A stretch of DNA of 64,000 bases from Enterobacter cloacae (GTDB lineage: Bacteria; Pseudomonadota; Gammaproteobacteria; Enterobacterales; Enterobacteriaceae): NCBI RefSeq assembly GCF_013375935.1, contig NZ_CP056117.1:2542001-2606000 (forward strand). Direction: 5' to 3'. Under the pieces are notes generated by a model. The model made no database searches. It saw nothing but the letters and a program-made list of their open reading frames with translations, and was not told the origin of the DNA. The position numbers and the translations under genes are program-made. Of the stretch, positions 41,158-50,873 are shown piece by piece. Every line of letters starts with the position of its first letter. Position 1 is the stretch's first letter.

Positions 41158-42515
41158 CTTTTATCGACTGGCCGTGGCGGCACTGGCGCGCGCGGCATGC
41201 CGACAGGCCCGCGCTGCGCTTAGGCGATGTAACGCTCAGCTGGTCTCAGCTGTGCGAGCGTATCGACAGGCTGGCAGCCGGTTTTCAGTCTCAGGGGGTG
41301 AGGGACGGTGACGGCGTCATGCTGCTCGCCCACAACCATCCCCGGACCCTGCTGGCCTGGCTTGCGCTGCTGCAGTGCGGCGCACGCATTCTGCCGGTAA
41401 ACCCTCAGCTTCCGCGTCCCCTGCTGAACGTGCTGCTGCCGCAGATGACGCTGCGCTTTGCGCTGGTGCTCAACGGTGAATATGACGGTCTGCCCGCGCT
41501 GGCGGTAAGAGAGGGAGAGGGGCAGGGCGGCGTGACGTGGCGGGCGGAACGTCTGGCCTCGATGACGCTCACCTCCGGCTCCACCGGCCTGCCGAAGGCG
41601 GCGGTGCACACCTGCGCTGCCCACCTTGCGAGCGCAAAAGGCGTGCTGTCGCTGATGCCTTACGGCGGTGACGACGACTGGCTGCTGTCCCTGCCGCTGT
41701 TTCACGTCTCCGGTCAGGGGATCTTGTGGCGCTGGCTGCAGGGCGGAGGCCGTATTACCGTGCGCGAAAAACAGCCGATGGAGCAGGCGCTACGGGGCTG
41801 CACCCACGCCTCGCTGGTGCCGACCCAGCTGTGGCGACTGCTCAATTCACACCATCCCGTCGCGCTGAAGGCCGTGCTGCTCGGCGGAGCGGAAATCCCC
41901 GTTGAGCTGACCGAACAGGCGCGCGAGAAGGGGATCCGCACCTTCTGCGGCTACGGCCTGACCGAGTTTGCTTCCACCGTCTGCGCCAAGGCGGCCGACG
42001 GCGAGCCCGACGTGGGCAGCGCGCTGCCGGGCAGGGAGGTTCAGGTGGTCAACGGTGAGGTCTGGATCCGGGCAGACAGCATGGCAACGGGCTACTGGCG
42101 AGACGGCGCGCTGCTGCCGCTGGTCAACGAGCAGGGCTGGTTTGCCACCCGCGATCGCGGCGAGTGGCGTAACGGCCGTCTGACCATTCTGGGCCGGATG
42201 GACAACCTATTCTTCAGCGGCGGAGAAGGGATCCAGCCGGAAGCGCTGGAGCGCGTCATCGTCACGCATCCGCAGGTGAGCCAGGCGTTTATCGTTCCGC
42301 TGGATGACGTTGAGTTCGGGCAGCGCCCGGTTGCGGTAGTGGAATGCGAGCCCGGCACGGATATCACGCTGTTACCGGAGTGGGTTAAGGGCAGGCTGGC
42401 GCGCTTTGAGCAGCCGGTGCACTGGCTGGCCCTGCCGCCGGAGCTAAAAAATGGCGGGATAAAGATCTCCCGCCAGGCGTTAAAGCAGTGGGTCAATGCC
42501 CTGTTGAGGGGATAA
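41154..42515 (+). CDS. menE: o-succinylbenzoate-CoA ligase MenE
   Basis: A 453-residue AMP-forming acyl-CoA synthetase that activates o-succinylbenzoate. The P-loop is [14 protein letters not shown] (about 138-151); the adenylate region includes [11 protein letters not shown]; the hinge is [18 protein letters not shown]. The start ATG 41154 overlaps the menC stop. Its stop codon directly abuts the stop of the oppositely oriented tctA with no base between them. In E. coli pmrD follows at this point. Confidence 0.95.
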   Translation: MTFIDWPWRHWRARHADRPALRLGDVTLSWSQLCERIDRLAAGFQSQGVRDGDGVMLLAHNHPRTLLAWLALLQCGARILPVNPQLPRPLLNVLLPQMTLRFALVLNGEYDGLPALAVREGEGQGGVTWRAERLASMTLTSGSTGLPKAAVHTCAAHLASAKGVLSLMPYGGDDDWLLSLPLFHVSGQGILWRWLQGGGRITVREKQPMEQALRGCTHASLVPTQLWRLLNSHHPVALKAVLLGGAEIPVELTEQAREKGIRTFCGYGLTEFASTVCAKAADGEPDVGSALPGREVQVVNGEVWIRADSMATGYWRDGALLPLVNEQGWFATRDRGEWRNGRLTILGRMDNLFFSGGEGIQPEALERVIVTHPQVSQAFIVPLDDVEFGQRPVAVVECEPGTDITLLPEWVKGRLARFEQPVHWLALPPELKNGGIKISRQALKQWVNALLRG

Positions 42516-44030
42516 TCAGCCGATATCCGGCTGCGGTTTGTGGTGGCGTCGGCGCATCCAGCGCAGCACCGGCGGCACGACAATAACCATGATCGCCATC
42601 CCCAGCAGGATCTTCGTCACGCTGCTTTCCCACAGAATCGCCATGTTGCCGTTGCTGATGGAGAGGGCGCGGCGCAGGTTCTGCTCCAGCATTTCACCCA
42701 GCACGAACCCTAAAATCAGCGGCGACATCGGGAAGTGCATCTTGCGTAAGATGTACCCCAGCACCCCGAGCAGCACCATTAACACCAGGTCGAAGGTGGT
42801 ACTGTGCACCGCGTATACCCCAACCGCAGAAACGGCGGCGATAGCCGGGACCAGGAACCACAGGGGAATGGTCAGCATTCGGGTAAACAGGCCGATCAGC
42901 GGGATGTTCATCACCAGCAGCATCACGTTGGCGATCAGCAGCGCCGCAATCAAGCCCCAGACGATATCGGGCTGCTCGGTAAACATCGCCGGACCGGGAG
43001 TGATGTTATAGAGCGTCAGCGCGCCCATCATCACCGCCGTGGTGCCGGAGCCCGGCACGCCGAGCGTCAGCATCGGGATAAACGAGCCGCAGGCCGAGGC
43101 GTTATTGGCCGCCTCTGGCGCCGCCACGCCGCGTATATCGCCTTTGCCGAAGCTGTCGCCGTTACCGCTCAGCTTCTTCTCCGTCATGTAGGTAATGGCG
43201 CTGGCGATGGTTGCCCCCGCGCCGGGCAGAATGCCGACGAAGAAACCGATTACCGACGAACGCAGGGTGGCACCCACGCACTGCGCCCCCTCTTTGGCGT
43301 TAAAGAGCATACGGCCGGTTTTACGCACCAGCGTCTGCCCGCTGCTGGTATGTTCCAGCATCAGCAAGATTTCCGATACGGAGAACAGGCCAATCACGAC
43401 GACGATAAACTGCACGCCGTCGGACAGGTGAACGCTGTCGAAGGTAAAGCGATAAACCCCGGTGTTGGCATCCACGCCGACGGTGGCTAACCCTAAGCCA
43501 ATCAGCGCGGATAAAAACGACTTCAGCGGGTTCTGCGCCATCATGCTGCCGAGGCAGGCGATGGCGAACACCATCAGGGCAAAATATTCGGCCGGACCAA
43601 AGGCCAGCGACCACTGGGCCAGCGCCGGGGCGAACAGGATGATGCCGCCAATGGCGATCAGGGAGCCACAGAACGAGCTGACGGCGGAAATCGAGAGCGC
43701 CACGCCGCCGCGCCCCTGCTGCGCCATCGGATAACCATCCAGCGCGGTCATAATGGCGGCGGCATCGCCGGGCACGTTAAGCAGTATCGACGAAATCCGC
43801 CCGCCGTATTCACAGCCGATATATACCGTCGCCAGCAGGATCAGCGCCGATTCGGCGGGCAGATGCAGGGCAAAGGCCAGCGGCAATAAAATCGCCACGC
43901 CGTTGATGGGGCCAAGGCCGGGCAGCAGGCCGACAATGGTCCCGACGAAACAGCCGATCAGGGCAATCACCAGGTTTTCCGGGGTCATCGCTACCGCGAA
44001 CCCCTGAGAGAGATAGATCCAGGTATCCAT
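42516..44030 (-). CDS. tctA: Tripartite tricarboxylate transporter, large membrane subunit TctA
   Basis: A 504-residue membrane protein with about eleven to twelve helices, of the TctA family. Signature segments include [24 protein letters not shown] (about 27-50), [18 protein letters not shown] and [21 protein letters not shown], and [26 protein letters not shown]. It should form the ion-coupled channel through which a carboxylate delivered by TctC enters. It is the third gene of a tctC-tctB-tctA operon and follows tctB by 11 bp. Confidence 0.93.
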   Translation of the reverse strand: MDTWIYLSQGFAVAMTPENLVIALIGCFVGTIVGLLPGLGPINGVAILLPLAFALHLPAESALILLATVYIGCEYGGRISSILLNVPGDAAAIMTALDGYPMAQQGRGGVALSISAVSSFCGSLIAIGGIILFAPALAQWSLAFGPAEYFALMVFAIACLGSMMAQNPLKSFLSALIGLGLATVGVDANTGVYRFTFDSVHLSDGVQFIVVVIGLFSVSEILLMLEHTSSGQTLVRKTGRMLFNAKEGAQCVGATLRSSVIGFFVGILPGAGATIASAITYMTEKKLSGNGDSFGKGDIRGVAAPEAANNASACGSFIPMLTLGVPGSGTTAVMMGALTLYNITPGPAMFTEQPDIVWGLIAALLIANVMLLVMNIPLIGLFTRMLTIPLWFLVPAIAAVSAVGVYAVHSTTFDLVLMVLLGVLGYILRKMHFPMSPLILGFVLGEMLEQNLRRALSISNGNMAILWESSVTKILLGMAIMVIVVPPVLRWMRRRHHKPQPDIG

Positions 44031-44041
44031 AGCGTGCTCCG

Positions 44042-44473
44042 TTAGTTAAACCATGCGCCGAGGGGCAGCGTCACGTCTAGCAGGCGGTCGAAGGCGTACC
44101 AGAGTAAAATGCCCAGCACGACCCCGGAGATCCCCGCCGCGGGCAGCGAGGCGTTAAACAGCAGGCCAATCACCATCGTCAGCAGGGCGGTGGCAATCGG
44201 GAAGCCGAGCCACTCAAAGCCCCACGCGTACATCAGCAGCACAATCACCATCACCAGCAGACGCTGCAGCGTGCGGCGCGGCGGCCACTCCACGGTATCC
44301 GGGTGGCGCAGCAGCAGGGCTACCGAGCAGAGCAGCATCAGGCCGACAATGCCCACAGGGAAGGGGCGTGGCCCCACGGGTTCATAGCTGTATTCGCTGT
44401 GGATCTGCCAGGCGACGAACATCCCGCCAACGCAGAGCAACAGCCAGATCCCGGCAAAAATGCGATCGCTCAT
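44042..44473 (-). CDS. tctB: Tripartite tricarboxylate transporter, small membrane subunit TctB
   Basis: A 143-residue protein with four predicted membrane helices (about 5-25, 38-56, 74-97 and 102-130) and the TctB-family GPRPFPVGIVGLMLL segment. It partners TctA in the inner membrane. It lies 11 bp from each neighbour in the operon. Confidence 0.92.
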   Translation of the reverse strand: MSDRIFAGIWLLLCVGGMFVAWQIHSEYSYEPVGPRPFPVGIVGLMLLCSVALLLRHPDTVEWPPRRTLQRLLVMVIVLLMYAWGFEWLGFPIATALLTMVIGLLFNASLPAAGISGVVLGILLWYAFDRLLDVTLPLGAWFN

Positions 44474-44484
44474 AGCGCCTCCGG

Positions 44485-45465
44485 TTATTTCGCCAGGCCA
44501 AAGGCTTTCGCCTGCTCGCGGTAATCATTCACCTGTTTTTTCACGTAGTCGTCCAGCTGCTTGCCGTTCAGGTTGAACTCAAACAGCCCGCGCAGATCGC
44601 GCTGCTTTTTGAACGACTCGGTTTGCTGGAGTTTTGCGAAGGTATCCACCCACCACTGGTACTCGGCGTCGGTCACCTTTGGCCCGACGAAGAAGCCGCG
44701 AATGATCGGCCAGACCAGGTCATAACCCTGCTCTTTGGCGGTTGGGACGTCTGCCAGCTGGCCCGGCAGGCGGTTTTCCGAGAACACCGCCAGCACGCGA
44801 ATTTTATCCCCGCTCAGGTACGGCACCATTTCGCTGAGATCGCCAGAAACGGCCTGCACGTGGTTGCCCATCAGCGCCGTGACCGGCTCACCGCCGCCCT
44901 CAAAGGCCACGTAGCGCATCTTGTGCGGATCCACTTTTGCCTGCTGCGCCAGCAGAGCGGCTTTCATCCAGTCCTGGCTGCCGATAGACGCGCCCGCGCC
45001 AATCACCACGCTGTTCGGATCTTTTTCCATGGCGGTCAGCAGATCTTTCAGGGATTTCCACGGGGAGTCGGCGCGAACGGCAATCATGCCGTAATCGGTG
45101 CCCACGGTGGCGAGCCAGCGCACGTCGTCCACGTCATAACGGCCAAATTTGCCCTGCGACAGGTTCAGCAGCGAGCCGCCGGAGAAGGCCACCACGGTAC
45201 CCGCTTCGGCAGGGCGCTGCGCGACAATGGCGTTGTAGGCTACCGCGCCCACGCCGCCGGGCATGTAGGTAACGCGCATCGGTTTTTCGATGGCCTTCGT
45301 CTCCAGCAGGCTGACCTGAATCAGCTTGCAGGTCAGGTCGAAACCGCCGCCGGGCTTGGCCGGAGCTATGCATTCGGTGCGGGACGGGGCATCCTGCGCC
45401 TGGACGACAGAGGCACTCAACACCAAAACGCTTGCAGCAAGAGCAGAAAGTAATTGTTTTTTCAT
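44485..45465 (-). CDS. tctC: Tripartite tricarboxylate transporter, periplasmic binding protein TctC
   Basis: A 326-residue secreted binding protein of the TctC/Bug family. A typical signal peptide (MKKQLLSALAASVLVLSASVVQA) ends at about residue 23. The mature part begins with a carboxylate-binding region (CIAPAKPGGGFDLTCKL) and includes VVIGAGASIGSQDWMKAALL. It delivers a tricarboxylate such as citrate or a related acid to TctAB. The ATG has TGAGGA upstream. It is the first gene of its operon, divergent from the tctDE regulators. Confidence 0.94.
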   Translation of the reverse strand: MKKQLLSALAASVLVLSASVVQAQDAPSRTECIAPAKPGGGFDLTCKLIQVSLLETKAIEKPMRVTYMPGGVGAVAYNAIVAQRPAEAGTVVAFSGGSLLNLSQGKFGRYDVDDVRWLATVGTDYGMIAVRADSPWKSLKDLLTAMEKDPNSVVIGAGASIGSQDWMKAALLAQQAKVDPHKMRYVAFEGGGEPVTALMGNHVQAVSGDLSEMVPYLSGDKIRVLAVFSENRLPGQLADVPTAKEQGYDLVWPIIRGFFVGPKVTDAEYQWWVDTFAKLQQTESFKKQRDLRGLFEFNLNGKQLDDYVKKQVNDYREQAKAFGLAK

Positions 45466-45617
45466 CGTTTATCCTCACGCCGGAGAACCGGGAGTACGGG
45501 TACGGGTGTCTTTTTTCTGATTATGTGAACCACCTTGTAGCGGTTCCGTTGCGCGATTGTTAAAACAATAACCTTTCATTTCCCTTTCACTGCGACACCA
45601 ACTTTACAGGATGTGAT
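45466..45617. promoter_or_regulatory. Divergent tctC / tctD control region with repeats
   Basis: The 152 bp hold two direct repeats CCTTTCA starting at 45572 and 45583, exactly 11 bp apart, the spacing of OmpR-family dimer half-sites. They also hold an inverted repeat GAACC-N10-GGTTC (45527-45546) and a small AT palindrome TTGT-TAAA-ACAA (45558-45569). TctD is the obvious candidate to bind the direct repeats, about 30 bp before its own gene. Binding is inference. Confidence 0.5.
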
Positions 45618-46292
45618 ATGCGTCTCTTACTGGCGGAAGATAATCGTGAGCTGGCTCACTGGCTGGAGAAAGCGCTGGTACAGAACGGTTTTGCCGTGGA
45701 CTGCGTCAACGACGGGCGCGCGGCCGATCACCTTTTGCAGGGGGAAAACTATGCCGTCGCGATCCTGGATATCGGCATGCCCGGCTTCGACGGGCTGGAG
45801 GTGGTGCACCGCCTGAGAAAGCGCGGGCAGACGCTTCCCGTGCTGTTTCTTACCGCCCGCAGCAACGTGGCGGACAGGGTGAAAGGCCTGAATGCCGGGG
45901 CTGACGACTACCTGCCAAAGCCGTTCGAGCTGGAGGAGCTTGATGCCCGCCTGCGCGCGCTGCTGCGCCGCAGTGAAGGGCGAACCCAGGAGCGTCAGCG
46001 CCTGGGGGAGCTGGAATACGATGACGACGGCTTTTTTCTTCTGCGCGATGAGCCCCTCTCGCTCACGCCCCGCGAGCTTTCGTTACTGAAGGTGCTGATG
46101 CACCGCCGCACCCGCCCCGTATCCCGACAGCAGCTTTTCGACCAGGTGTTTAGCCTGAACGACGACGTCAGCCCCGAGAGCATCGATCTCTATATTCACC
46201 GCCTGCGTAAGAAGCTGGCCGGAAGCGGGGTGCGGATCACCACGCTTCGGGGTCTGGGCTACGTGCTGGAGTGCGGCGATGAGGTGGGTTAA
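45618..46292 (+). CDS. tctD: Response regulator TctD (OmpR/PhoB family)
   Basis: A 224-residue regulator with a receiver domain (1-115; acidic pocket Glu7/Asp8, phosphoacceptor Asp51 in AILDIGMPG, conserved Thr in FLTARS and Lys in YLPKPFEL) and an OmpR-type winged helix (about 130-218, SPESIDLYIHRLRKKL). Divergent from tctC and overlapping the sensor gene tctE, it should control carboxylate transporter expression in response to the substrate. Confidence 0.94.
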   Translation: MRLLLAEDNRELAHWLEKALVQNGFAVDCVNDGRAADHLLQGENYAVAILDIGMPGFDGLEVVHRLRKRGQTLPVLFLTARSNVADRVKGLNAGADDYLPKPFELEELDARLRALLRRSEGRTQERQRLGELEYDDDGFFLLRDEPLSLTPRELSLLKVLMHRRTRPVSRQQLFDQVFSLNDDVSPESIDLYIHRLRKKLAGSGVRITTLRGLGYVLECGDEVG

Positions 46293-47688
46293 GCCGCAGT
46301 CGCTTTACCAGCAACTTCTGCTCTTTCTGGGTTTGCCGCTGCTGCTGTTATGGGGGCTGTCGGCCTTCAACAGCTACGTCAGCGCGCTTCAGGCGGCGAC
46401 GCAGGCCTATGACCGCACGCTGCTATCCTCGGCGCGTACGGTGTCTGAACGGCTGGAGGTGCACAACGGCAAGCTGCTGGTCAACGTTCCCTGGGTGGTG
46501 CTCGACAGCTTTGAGCTGAACATGAACGATCGCCTCTACTACAAGGTGGTTGACCCGGACGGTCGGACGATCTCCGGCTATGACGATCTGCCGAACATGC
46601 CTCCCTCCACGTCGCGCACCACGCACTATCCCGCGCTGGCCTGGTTCTATCATACCGAGTATCGCGGTCAGGCGATCCGCGTGGCGAAGCTGCTCCAGCC
46701 GGTTAACGAAGACAGCGTGTCCGGAATGGCGGAGATCTACGTTGCCGAAACCCTGCAGTCGCGGCGCTATCTGGCCACCCAGCTTCTCTTTTCATCCTTA
46801 GTCTCGCAGGGGCTGCTGGTGCTGCTGACGCTGGTCCTAACCGCCTGGCTGCTGCGCCGCGTGCTGCGCCCGATGCGCCAGCTCTCCTCGCTGATGGTGC
46901 GCCGTGAGCCCGGGCTGCTGGCCCCGCTGCCGGAGCTGCTGCCCTGGTCGGAAACGCGGCTGCTGATCGTGGCGTTTAACCGCTATATCGACCGTCTGCG
47001 GGGCGTGCTGTCGCGGCAGGAGCGCTTCAGCGCCGATGCCTCCCACCAGCTCAAAACCCCGCTGGCGGTGCTCAAAACTCAGGTTTCGGTTGCCCTGACG
47101 CGAAACGATCCGGCCCTGTGGCAGGAGAGCTTGCGGGCGATGAACGTCACGCTGGACAACACCATCGTGCTGACCGAGCGGCTGCTGCAGCTTTCGGCGG
47201 TGAAGCGAAAGGAGCAGGGTGAGCGGCAGTTTGGCCCCGTCGATCTGGTGCAGGTGGTGCAAAACTGCTGCTTTTCCCGGCTGGCGCAGGCGCGCAGCAA
47301 GGGTATCGATCTCGGGTATGACGGCGTTCAGCAGCCGGTAATGATTGAAGGGGACGACGTGCTGCTGGGCGAGCTGTGCGCGAACCTTCTGGAGAACGCC
47401 ATCAAATACACCCCGGAGCAGGGCATAGTCACGGTGTTTCTGCGCATCGATAACGACGCCGTTGAGCTCCGCGTGGAGGACAGCGGGCCGGGAATTGCTG
47501 AAGATCAGATCGCCCAGGCCATGCTGCCGTTTCATCGACTGGATAACGTGGGGGACGCCGCCGGGTCCGGGATTGGGCTGGCGCTGGCCGGGGACATTGC
47601 CCGCCTGCACCGCAGCCATCTTCAGCTCTCGGCCAGTGAACAGCTGGGCGGCCTGAGCGTGAAAATGCGCTTTTTATTGATGACGTAA
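46279..47688 (+). CDS. tctE: Sensor histidine kinase TctE
   Basis: A 469-residue inner-membrane kinase. Two membrane helices (about 11-33 and 172-192) bracket a periplasmic sensor region of about 135 residues. A cytoplasmic HAMP-like linker leads to the dimerisation domain with phosphoacceptor His256 (DASHQLKTPL), then the ATPase domain with N box (NLLENAIKYTPEQG) and G box (VEDSGPGIAED, GSGIGLALAGD). It overlaps tctD by 14 bp. The 129 bp to yfaZ have no terminator that I could see. Confidence 0.94.
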   Translation: MRWVKPQSLYQQLLLFLGLPLLLLWGLSAFNSYVSALQAATQAYDRTLLSSARTVSERLEVHNGKLLVNVPWVVLDSFELNMNDRLYYKVVDPDGRTISGYDDLPNMPPSTSRTTHYPALAWFYHTEYRGQAIRVAKLLQPVNEDSVSGMAEIYVAETLQSRRYLATQLLFSSLVSQGLLVLLTLVLTAWLLRRVLRPMRQLSSLMVRREPGLLAPLPELLPWSETRLLIVAFNRYIDRLRGVLSRQERFSADASHQLKTPLAVLKTQVSVALTRNDPALWQESLRAMNVTLDNTIVLTERLLQLSAVKRKEQGERQFGPVDLVQVVQNCCFSRLAQARSKGIDLGYDGVQQPVMIEGDDVLLGELCANLLENAIKYTPEQGIVTVFLRIDNDAVELRVEDSGPGIAEDQIAQAMLPFHRLDNVGDAAGSGIGLALAGDIARLHRSHLQLSASEQLGGLSVKMRFLLMT

Positions 47689-47742
47689 ATGCCGATATTT
47701 TCATATCGTTACAAACTAATCGTTCGATGTATGCGGAGTCCA

Positions 47743-47770
47743 TTGATCCCACGGATAGTCAGGTTAAAAT
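47743..47770 (+). promoter_or_regulatory. Candidate yfaZ promoter
   Basis: TTGATC (47743-47748), 16 bp, TAAAAT (47765-47770): five of six matches at -10 and four of six at -35. It would start the transcript about 40 bp before yfaZ. Confidence 0.5.
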
Positions 47771-47817
47771 CTCGCGGTTTTGGGACATCTGTGAATAAAT
47801 TGTGCGGGATCACGACA

Positions 47818-48357
47818 ATGAAAAAAGTGGCATTAATGGGCTTAGGCCTGATGGTTGTATCGGCTGCGGCCAACGCTATCTCCTTCAACGGCTCGGCGGG
47901 CGAGGACTATACCCACCTGGGCTTTGGTCTTGGCACGGATAGCGCAGGCCTGGCGATGACCGGCGGCTGGACGCATAACGACGACGATGGCGACGCGGCG
48001 AGCCTGGGCCTCGGCTTTAACGTTCCGCTTGGTCCATTCCTGGCGACCGTCGGCGGTAAAGGGATCTACACCAACCCGAACGACGGTGACGAAGGCTACG
48101 CGGCGGCAGTAGGCGGCGGGCTGCAGTGGAAGATTGGCGACAGCTTTGGCCTGTTCGGCGAGTACTACTACTCCCCGGACTCCCTCTCCAGCGGTATCGA
48201 GAGCTACCAGGAAGCCAACGCCGGCGCGCGCTGGACCATCATGCGTCCAATTACCATCGAAGCAGGCTACCGCTATCTGAACCTGGCCGGTAAAGACGGC
48301 AACCGCGACAACGCGCTGGCCGACGGCCCGTACGTAGGCGTTAGCGCAGGCTTCTAA
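47818..48357 (+). CDS. yfaZ: YfaZ family outer-membrane protein
   Basis: A 179-residue protein with an N-terminal signal peptide (MKKVALMGLGLMVVSAAANA) and a glycine- and aromatic-rich body of alternating beta strands ending in phenylalanine (YVGVSAGF), the pattern of a small outer-membrane beta barrel. It matches E. coli YfaZ in length and sequence. ATG 47818 gives the signal peptide; 43 open codons upstream have no homology. Its function is not known to me. Confidence 0.9.
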   Translation: MKKVALMGLGLMVVSAAANAISFNGSAGEDYTHLGFGLGTDSAGLAMTGGWTHNDDDGDAASLGLGFNVPLGPFLATVGGKGIYTNPNDGDEGYAAAVGGGLQWKIGDSFGLFGEYYYSPDSLSSGIESYQEANAGARWTIMRPITIEAGYRYLNLAGKDGNRDNALADGPYVGVSAGF

Positions 48358-48364
48358 CCCCTTC

Positions 48365-48385
48365 GGCGCGGCGTTCCGTCGCGCC
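48365..48385 (+). other. Hairpin after yfaZ
   Basis: GGCGCG (48365-48370) pairs with CGCGCC (48380-48385) around a nine-base loop; only a broken, T-rich tail follows (agtttctctctt). It may be a weak terminator. Confidence 0.4.
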
Positions 48386-48451
48386 AGTTTCTCTCTTCCC
48401 CCGCTCTTCGATTGCGCTATAGTGTTTTGACCATTGAAATGGGAGAACACA

Positions 48452-49651
48452 ATGATAAACGTGGAAATGTTATCCACTGGCGACGAAGTGCTGCATGGGC
48501 AAATCATTGATACCAATGCCGCCTGGCTCGCCGATCTCTTCTTTGAGCAAGGATTACCGTTAACGCGCCGCAACACGGTGGGCGACAGTCTTGAGTCACT
48601 GGTCAACGTTTTGCGCGAGCGCAGCGAGCAGTGCGACGTGCTGATTGTGAACGGCGGGCTGGGTCCCACCAGCGACGATCTTAGCGCGCTGGCCGCCGCC
48701 ACGGCCAAAGGCGAAGGGCTGGTGCTGCACGAGGCGTGGCTGGCGCAGATGGAGCGCTTTTTCTCCGATCGTGGCCGCGTAATGGCTCCCAGCAACCGCA
48801 AACAGGCTGAAATTCCCGCCAGTGCGGAACTGATTGATAACCCGGTCGGCACCGCCTGCGGGTTTGCCGTTCAGCTTAACCGCTGCCTGATGTTCTTCAC
48901 CCCCGGCGTGCCGTCGGAATTTAAGGTGATGGTCGAGCAGCAGATCCTGCCGCGCCTGCGCGCGCGCTTCACCCTGCCTGAACCGCCGCTGTGCCTGCGC
49001 CTGACCACGTTTGGCCGCTCGGAGAGCGATCTGGCCCAGAGCCTCGACGGCCTGAAGCTGCCGCCCGGCGTGTCGATGGGCTATCGCTCCTCCATGCCGA
49101 TTATCGAACTCAAGCTGACCGGGCCGGCGACGGAAAAAGCCGCCATGCTGGCGCTGTGGCCTGAGGTGCAGCGCGTTGCCGGGGAAAGCCTGATCTTCGA
49201 AGGCACGGAAGGGCTGCCGGCGCAGATTGCACGGCATTTGCAGTCTCGCCAGCTGAGCGTGACGCTAAGCGAGCAGTTTACCGGTGGGCTTCTGGCGCTT
49301 CAGCTTACCCGCGCGGGTGCGCCGCTGCTGGCCAGCGAAGTGGTGCCGTTCCAGCAGGAGACGCTGGCGCAGACGGCACGCTGGGCGTCCGAGCGCAGGG
49401 TGAAGCATTTTGCGGGGCTGGCGCTGTTCGTCGGCGGGCTGGATGACGAATACCTCAACCTTGCCCTGGCGACGCCGGAAGGCACGCACGCCCTGCGCGT
49501 GAAGATGAGCATTACCCGCCATAGCCTGGCCGTGCGCCAGGAGGTATGCGCGATGATGGCGCTGAACATGCTGCGCCGCTGGCTGAACGGGAAAGAGGTC
49601 GCCAGCGAGCACGGCTGGATCAACGTGGTGGAAACGCTGTTCGTCGAGTAA
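48452..49651 (+). CDS. yfaY: CinA-like protein YfaY
   Basis: A 399-residue protein of the CinA family. The N-terminal MoaB/MogA-like (COG1058) domain shows STGDEVLHGQIIDTNAAWLA and NGGLGPTSDDLSA; the C-terminal half is a CinA deamidase-type domain (about 245-399), which seems divergent, so nicotinamide-nucleotide amidase activity should not be assumed. ATG 48452 has GGGAGA upstream, and the frame continues six codons further to a TTG that I reject. Confidence 0.9.
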   Translation: MINVEMLSTGDEVLHGQIIDTNAAWLADLFFEQGLPLTRRNTVGDSLESLVNVLRERSEQCDVLIVNGGLGPTSDDLSALAAATAKGEGLVLHEAWLAQMERFFSDRGRVMAPSNRKQAEIPASAELIDNPVGTACGFAVQLNRCLMFFTPGVPSEFKVMVEQQILPRLRARFTLPEPPLCLRLTTFGRSESDLAQSLDGLKLPPGVSMGYRSSMPIIELKLTGPATEKAAMLALWPEVQRVAGESLIFEGTEGLPAQIARHLQSRQLSVTLSEQFTGGLLALQLTRAGAPLLASEVVPFQQETLAQTARWASERRVKHFAGLALFVGGLDDEYLNLALATPEGTHALRVKMSITRHSLAVRQEVCAMMALNMLRRWLNGKEVASEHGWINVVETLFVE

Positions 49652-49657
49652 GCGGTC

Positions 49658-49677
49658 GCCGGGGCGGTGGCCCCGGC
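49658..49677. other. GC-rich hairpin between convergent yfaY and glpC
   Basis: GCCGGGG-cggtgg-CCCCGGC is a perfect seven-base stem in the 31-bp gap. No T run follows on either strand, so it is a terminator-like hairpin without the usual U tract. Confidence 0.5.
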
Positions 49678-49682
49678 AACGG

Positions 49683-50873
49683 TTACGCCAGCGCTTTTGC
49701 CAGCAGGCTAATGGGATGTTCACAGCGCTTGCTGGTGGACATCTCAATCTGCCATTTACAGGTTTCGCAGTCGGTCACCACGATATCCGCACCGCTCTCT
49801 TCAATCTGGCGGAACAGCGGAGCCCCAATCGCCTGTGACGTCTGGTAATTTTCCCGCTTAAAGCCGTAGGTGCCTGCGATGCCGCAGCAGCGGGAATCCA
49901 GCACCGTCAGATCCAGCCCCGGGATCAGCCGCAGCAGCTCCAGCGTATAGATTGACCAGCCCATCTTCTCCATATGACACGGGGTGTGATACACCACCTT
50001 CAGCGGCAGGTTGCCCAGCGGCAGCGTCTGCCCGCCGTCCAGCCTGCGCCAGAGAAAGCGGGTCGCCAGCTCAATGTGCTCGCGCAGGCAGCTGTTATCC
50101 ACGTCCAGCAGGTGAGGATATTCATCGCGCAGCGTGAAGGTGCAGGTTGACGACGTCGCCAGCACCGGGATCCCTTTGTCGACGATCGCCTCGCGCAAAG
50201 CGGTGACGTTGCTTTTCGCCTGCTTGCGCGCTTTGTCGGTAAAACCGTTGGCAATCAGCGGAACGCCGCAGCACTTCTCCTTGCTCAGCAGCTGTACGCC
50301 TGTTCCCATGGCGTTCAGCACCTTCAGCAGGTCTTTTCCCAGCTGCGGATGGTTGTAGTTCACGTAGCAGCCGTGGAAGAAGGCGACCTGGTCGGCAAAA
50401 TGCGCCTGATCTGCCGCCACGGATTTATACCAGCGGCGGAAGGTGCCGTGAGCGTATTTCGGCAGGCTACGGTGATGGTCGATTTTAAGCGTTGCGTCCA
50501 GCAGCCTGCGCACCGGTTTTAGCGCGGTGGCGGCATTGACCACCGGCGCGAAAGGCGTGGAGACGCTGCCCATCAGGTCGGTGTGGCTCAGTATCGCGTC
50601 GCGCAGCGTCGGCTTTTGCGTGCTGTAGCGCGCCCGGGCGCGCTGGATGATGTCGCCAATCTTCACGTCCGACGGGCAGGCAACTTCGCAGCGTTTGCAG
50701 TTGATGCAGTATTTCAGCGCCTCGTCGTACAGCGCCCCGTCCTTCAGGCGCAGACGTTCTCCGTCGGGGCCGGCCTGTTTCGGGCCGGGATAGCGCGGAT
50801 CCACGCCGCTCACCGGGCAAACCGTGGTGCAGACCGTGCATTTGATACAGCTTTCAAAACGGGTGTCGTTCAT
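49683..50873 (-). CDS. glpC: Anaerobic glycerol-3-phosphate dehydrogenase subunit C
   Basis: A 396-residue iron-sulfur subunit. The N-terminus has two [4Fe-4S] motifs ([12 protein letters not shown] from Cys9, and [12 protein letters not shown]); the C-terminal part has two CCG-type domains ([10 protein letters not shown] and [12 protein letters not shown]). It passes electrons from GlpAB to menaquinone at the membrane. ATG 50873 overlaps the glpB stop by four bases; longer open frame upstream lies within glpB and is rejected. Confidence 0.95.
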   Translation of the reverse strand: MNDTRFESCIKCTVCTTVCPVSGVDPRYPGPKQAGPDGERLRLKDGALYDEALKYCINCKRCEVACPSDVKIGDIIQRARARYSTQKPTLRDAILSHTDLMGSVSTPFAPVVNAATALKPVRRLLDATLKIDHHRSLPKYAHGTFRRWYKSVAADQAHFADQVAFFHGCYVNYNHPQLGKDLLKVLNAMGTGVQLLSKEKCCGVPLIANGFTDKARKQAKSNVTALREAIVDKGIPVLATSSTCTFTLRDEYPHLLDVDNSCLREHIELATRFLWRRLDGGQTLPLGNLPLKVVYHTPCHMEKMGWSIYTLELLRLIPGLDLTVLDSRCCGIAGTYGFKRENYQTSQAIGAPLFRQIEESGADIVVTDCETCKWQIEMSTSKRCEHPISLLAKALA

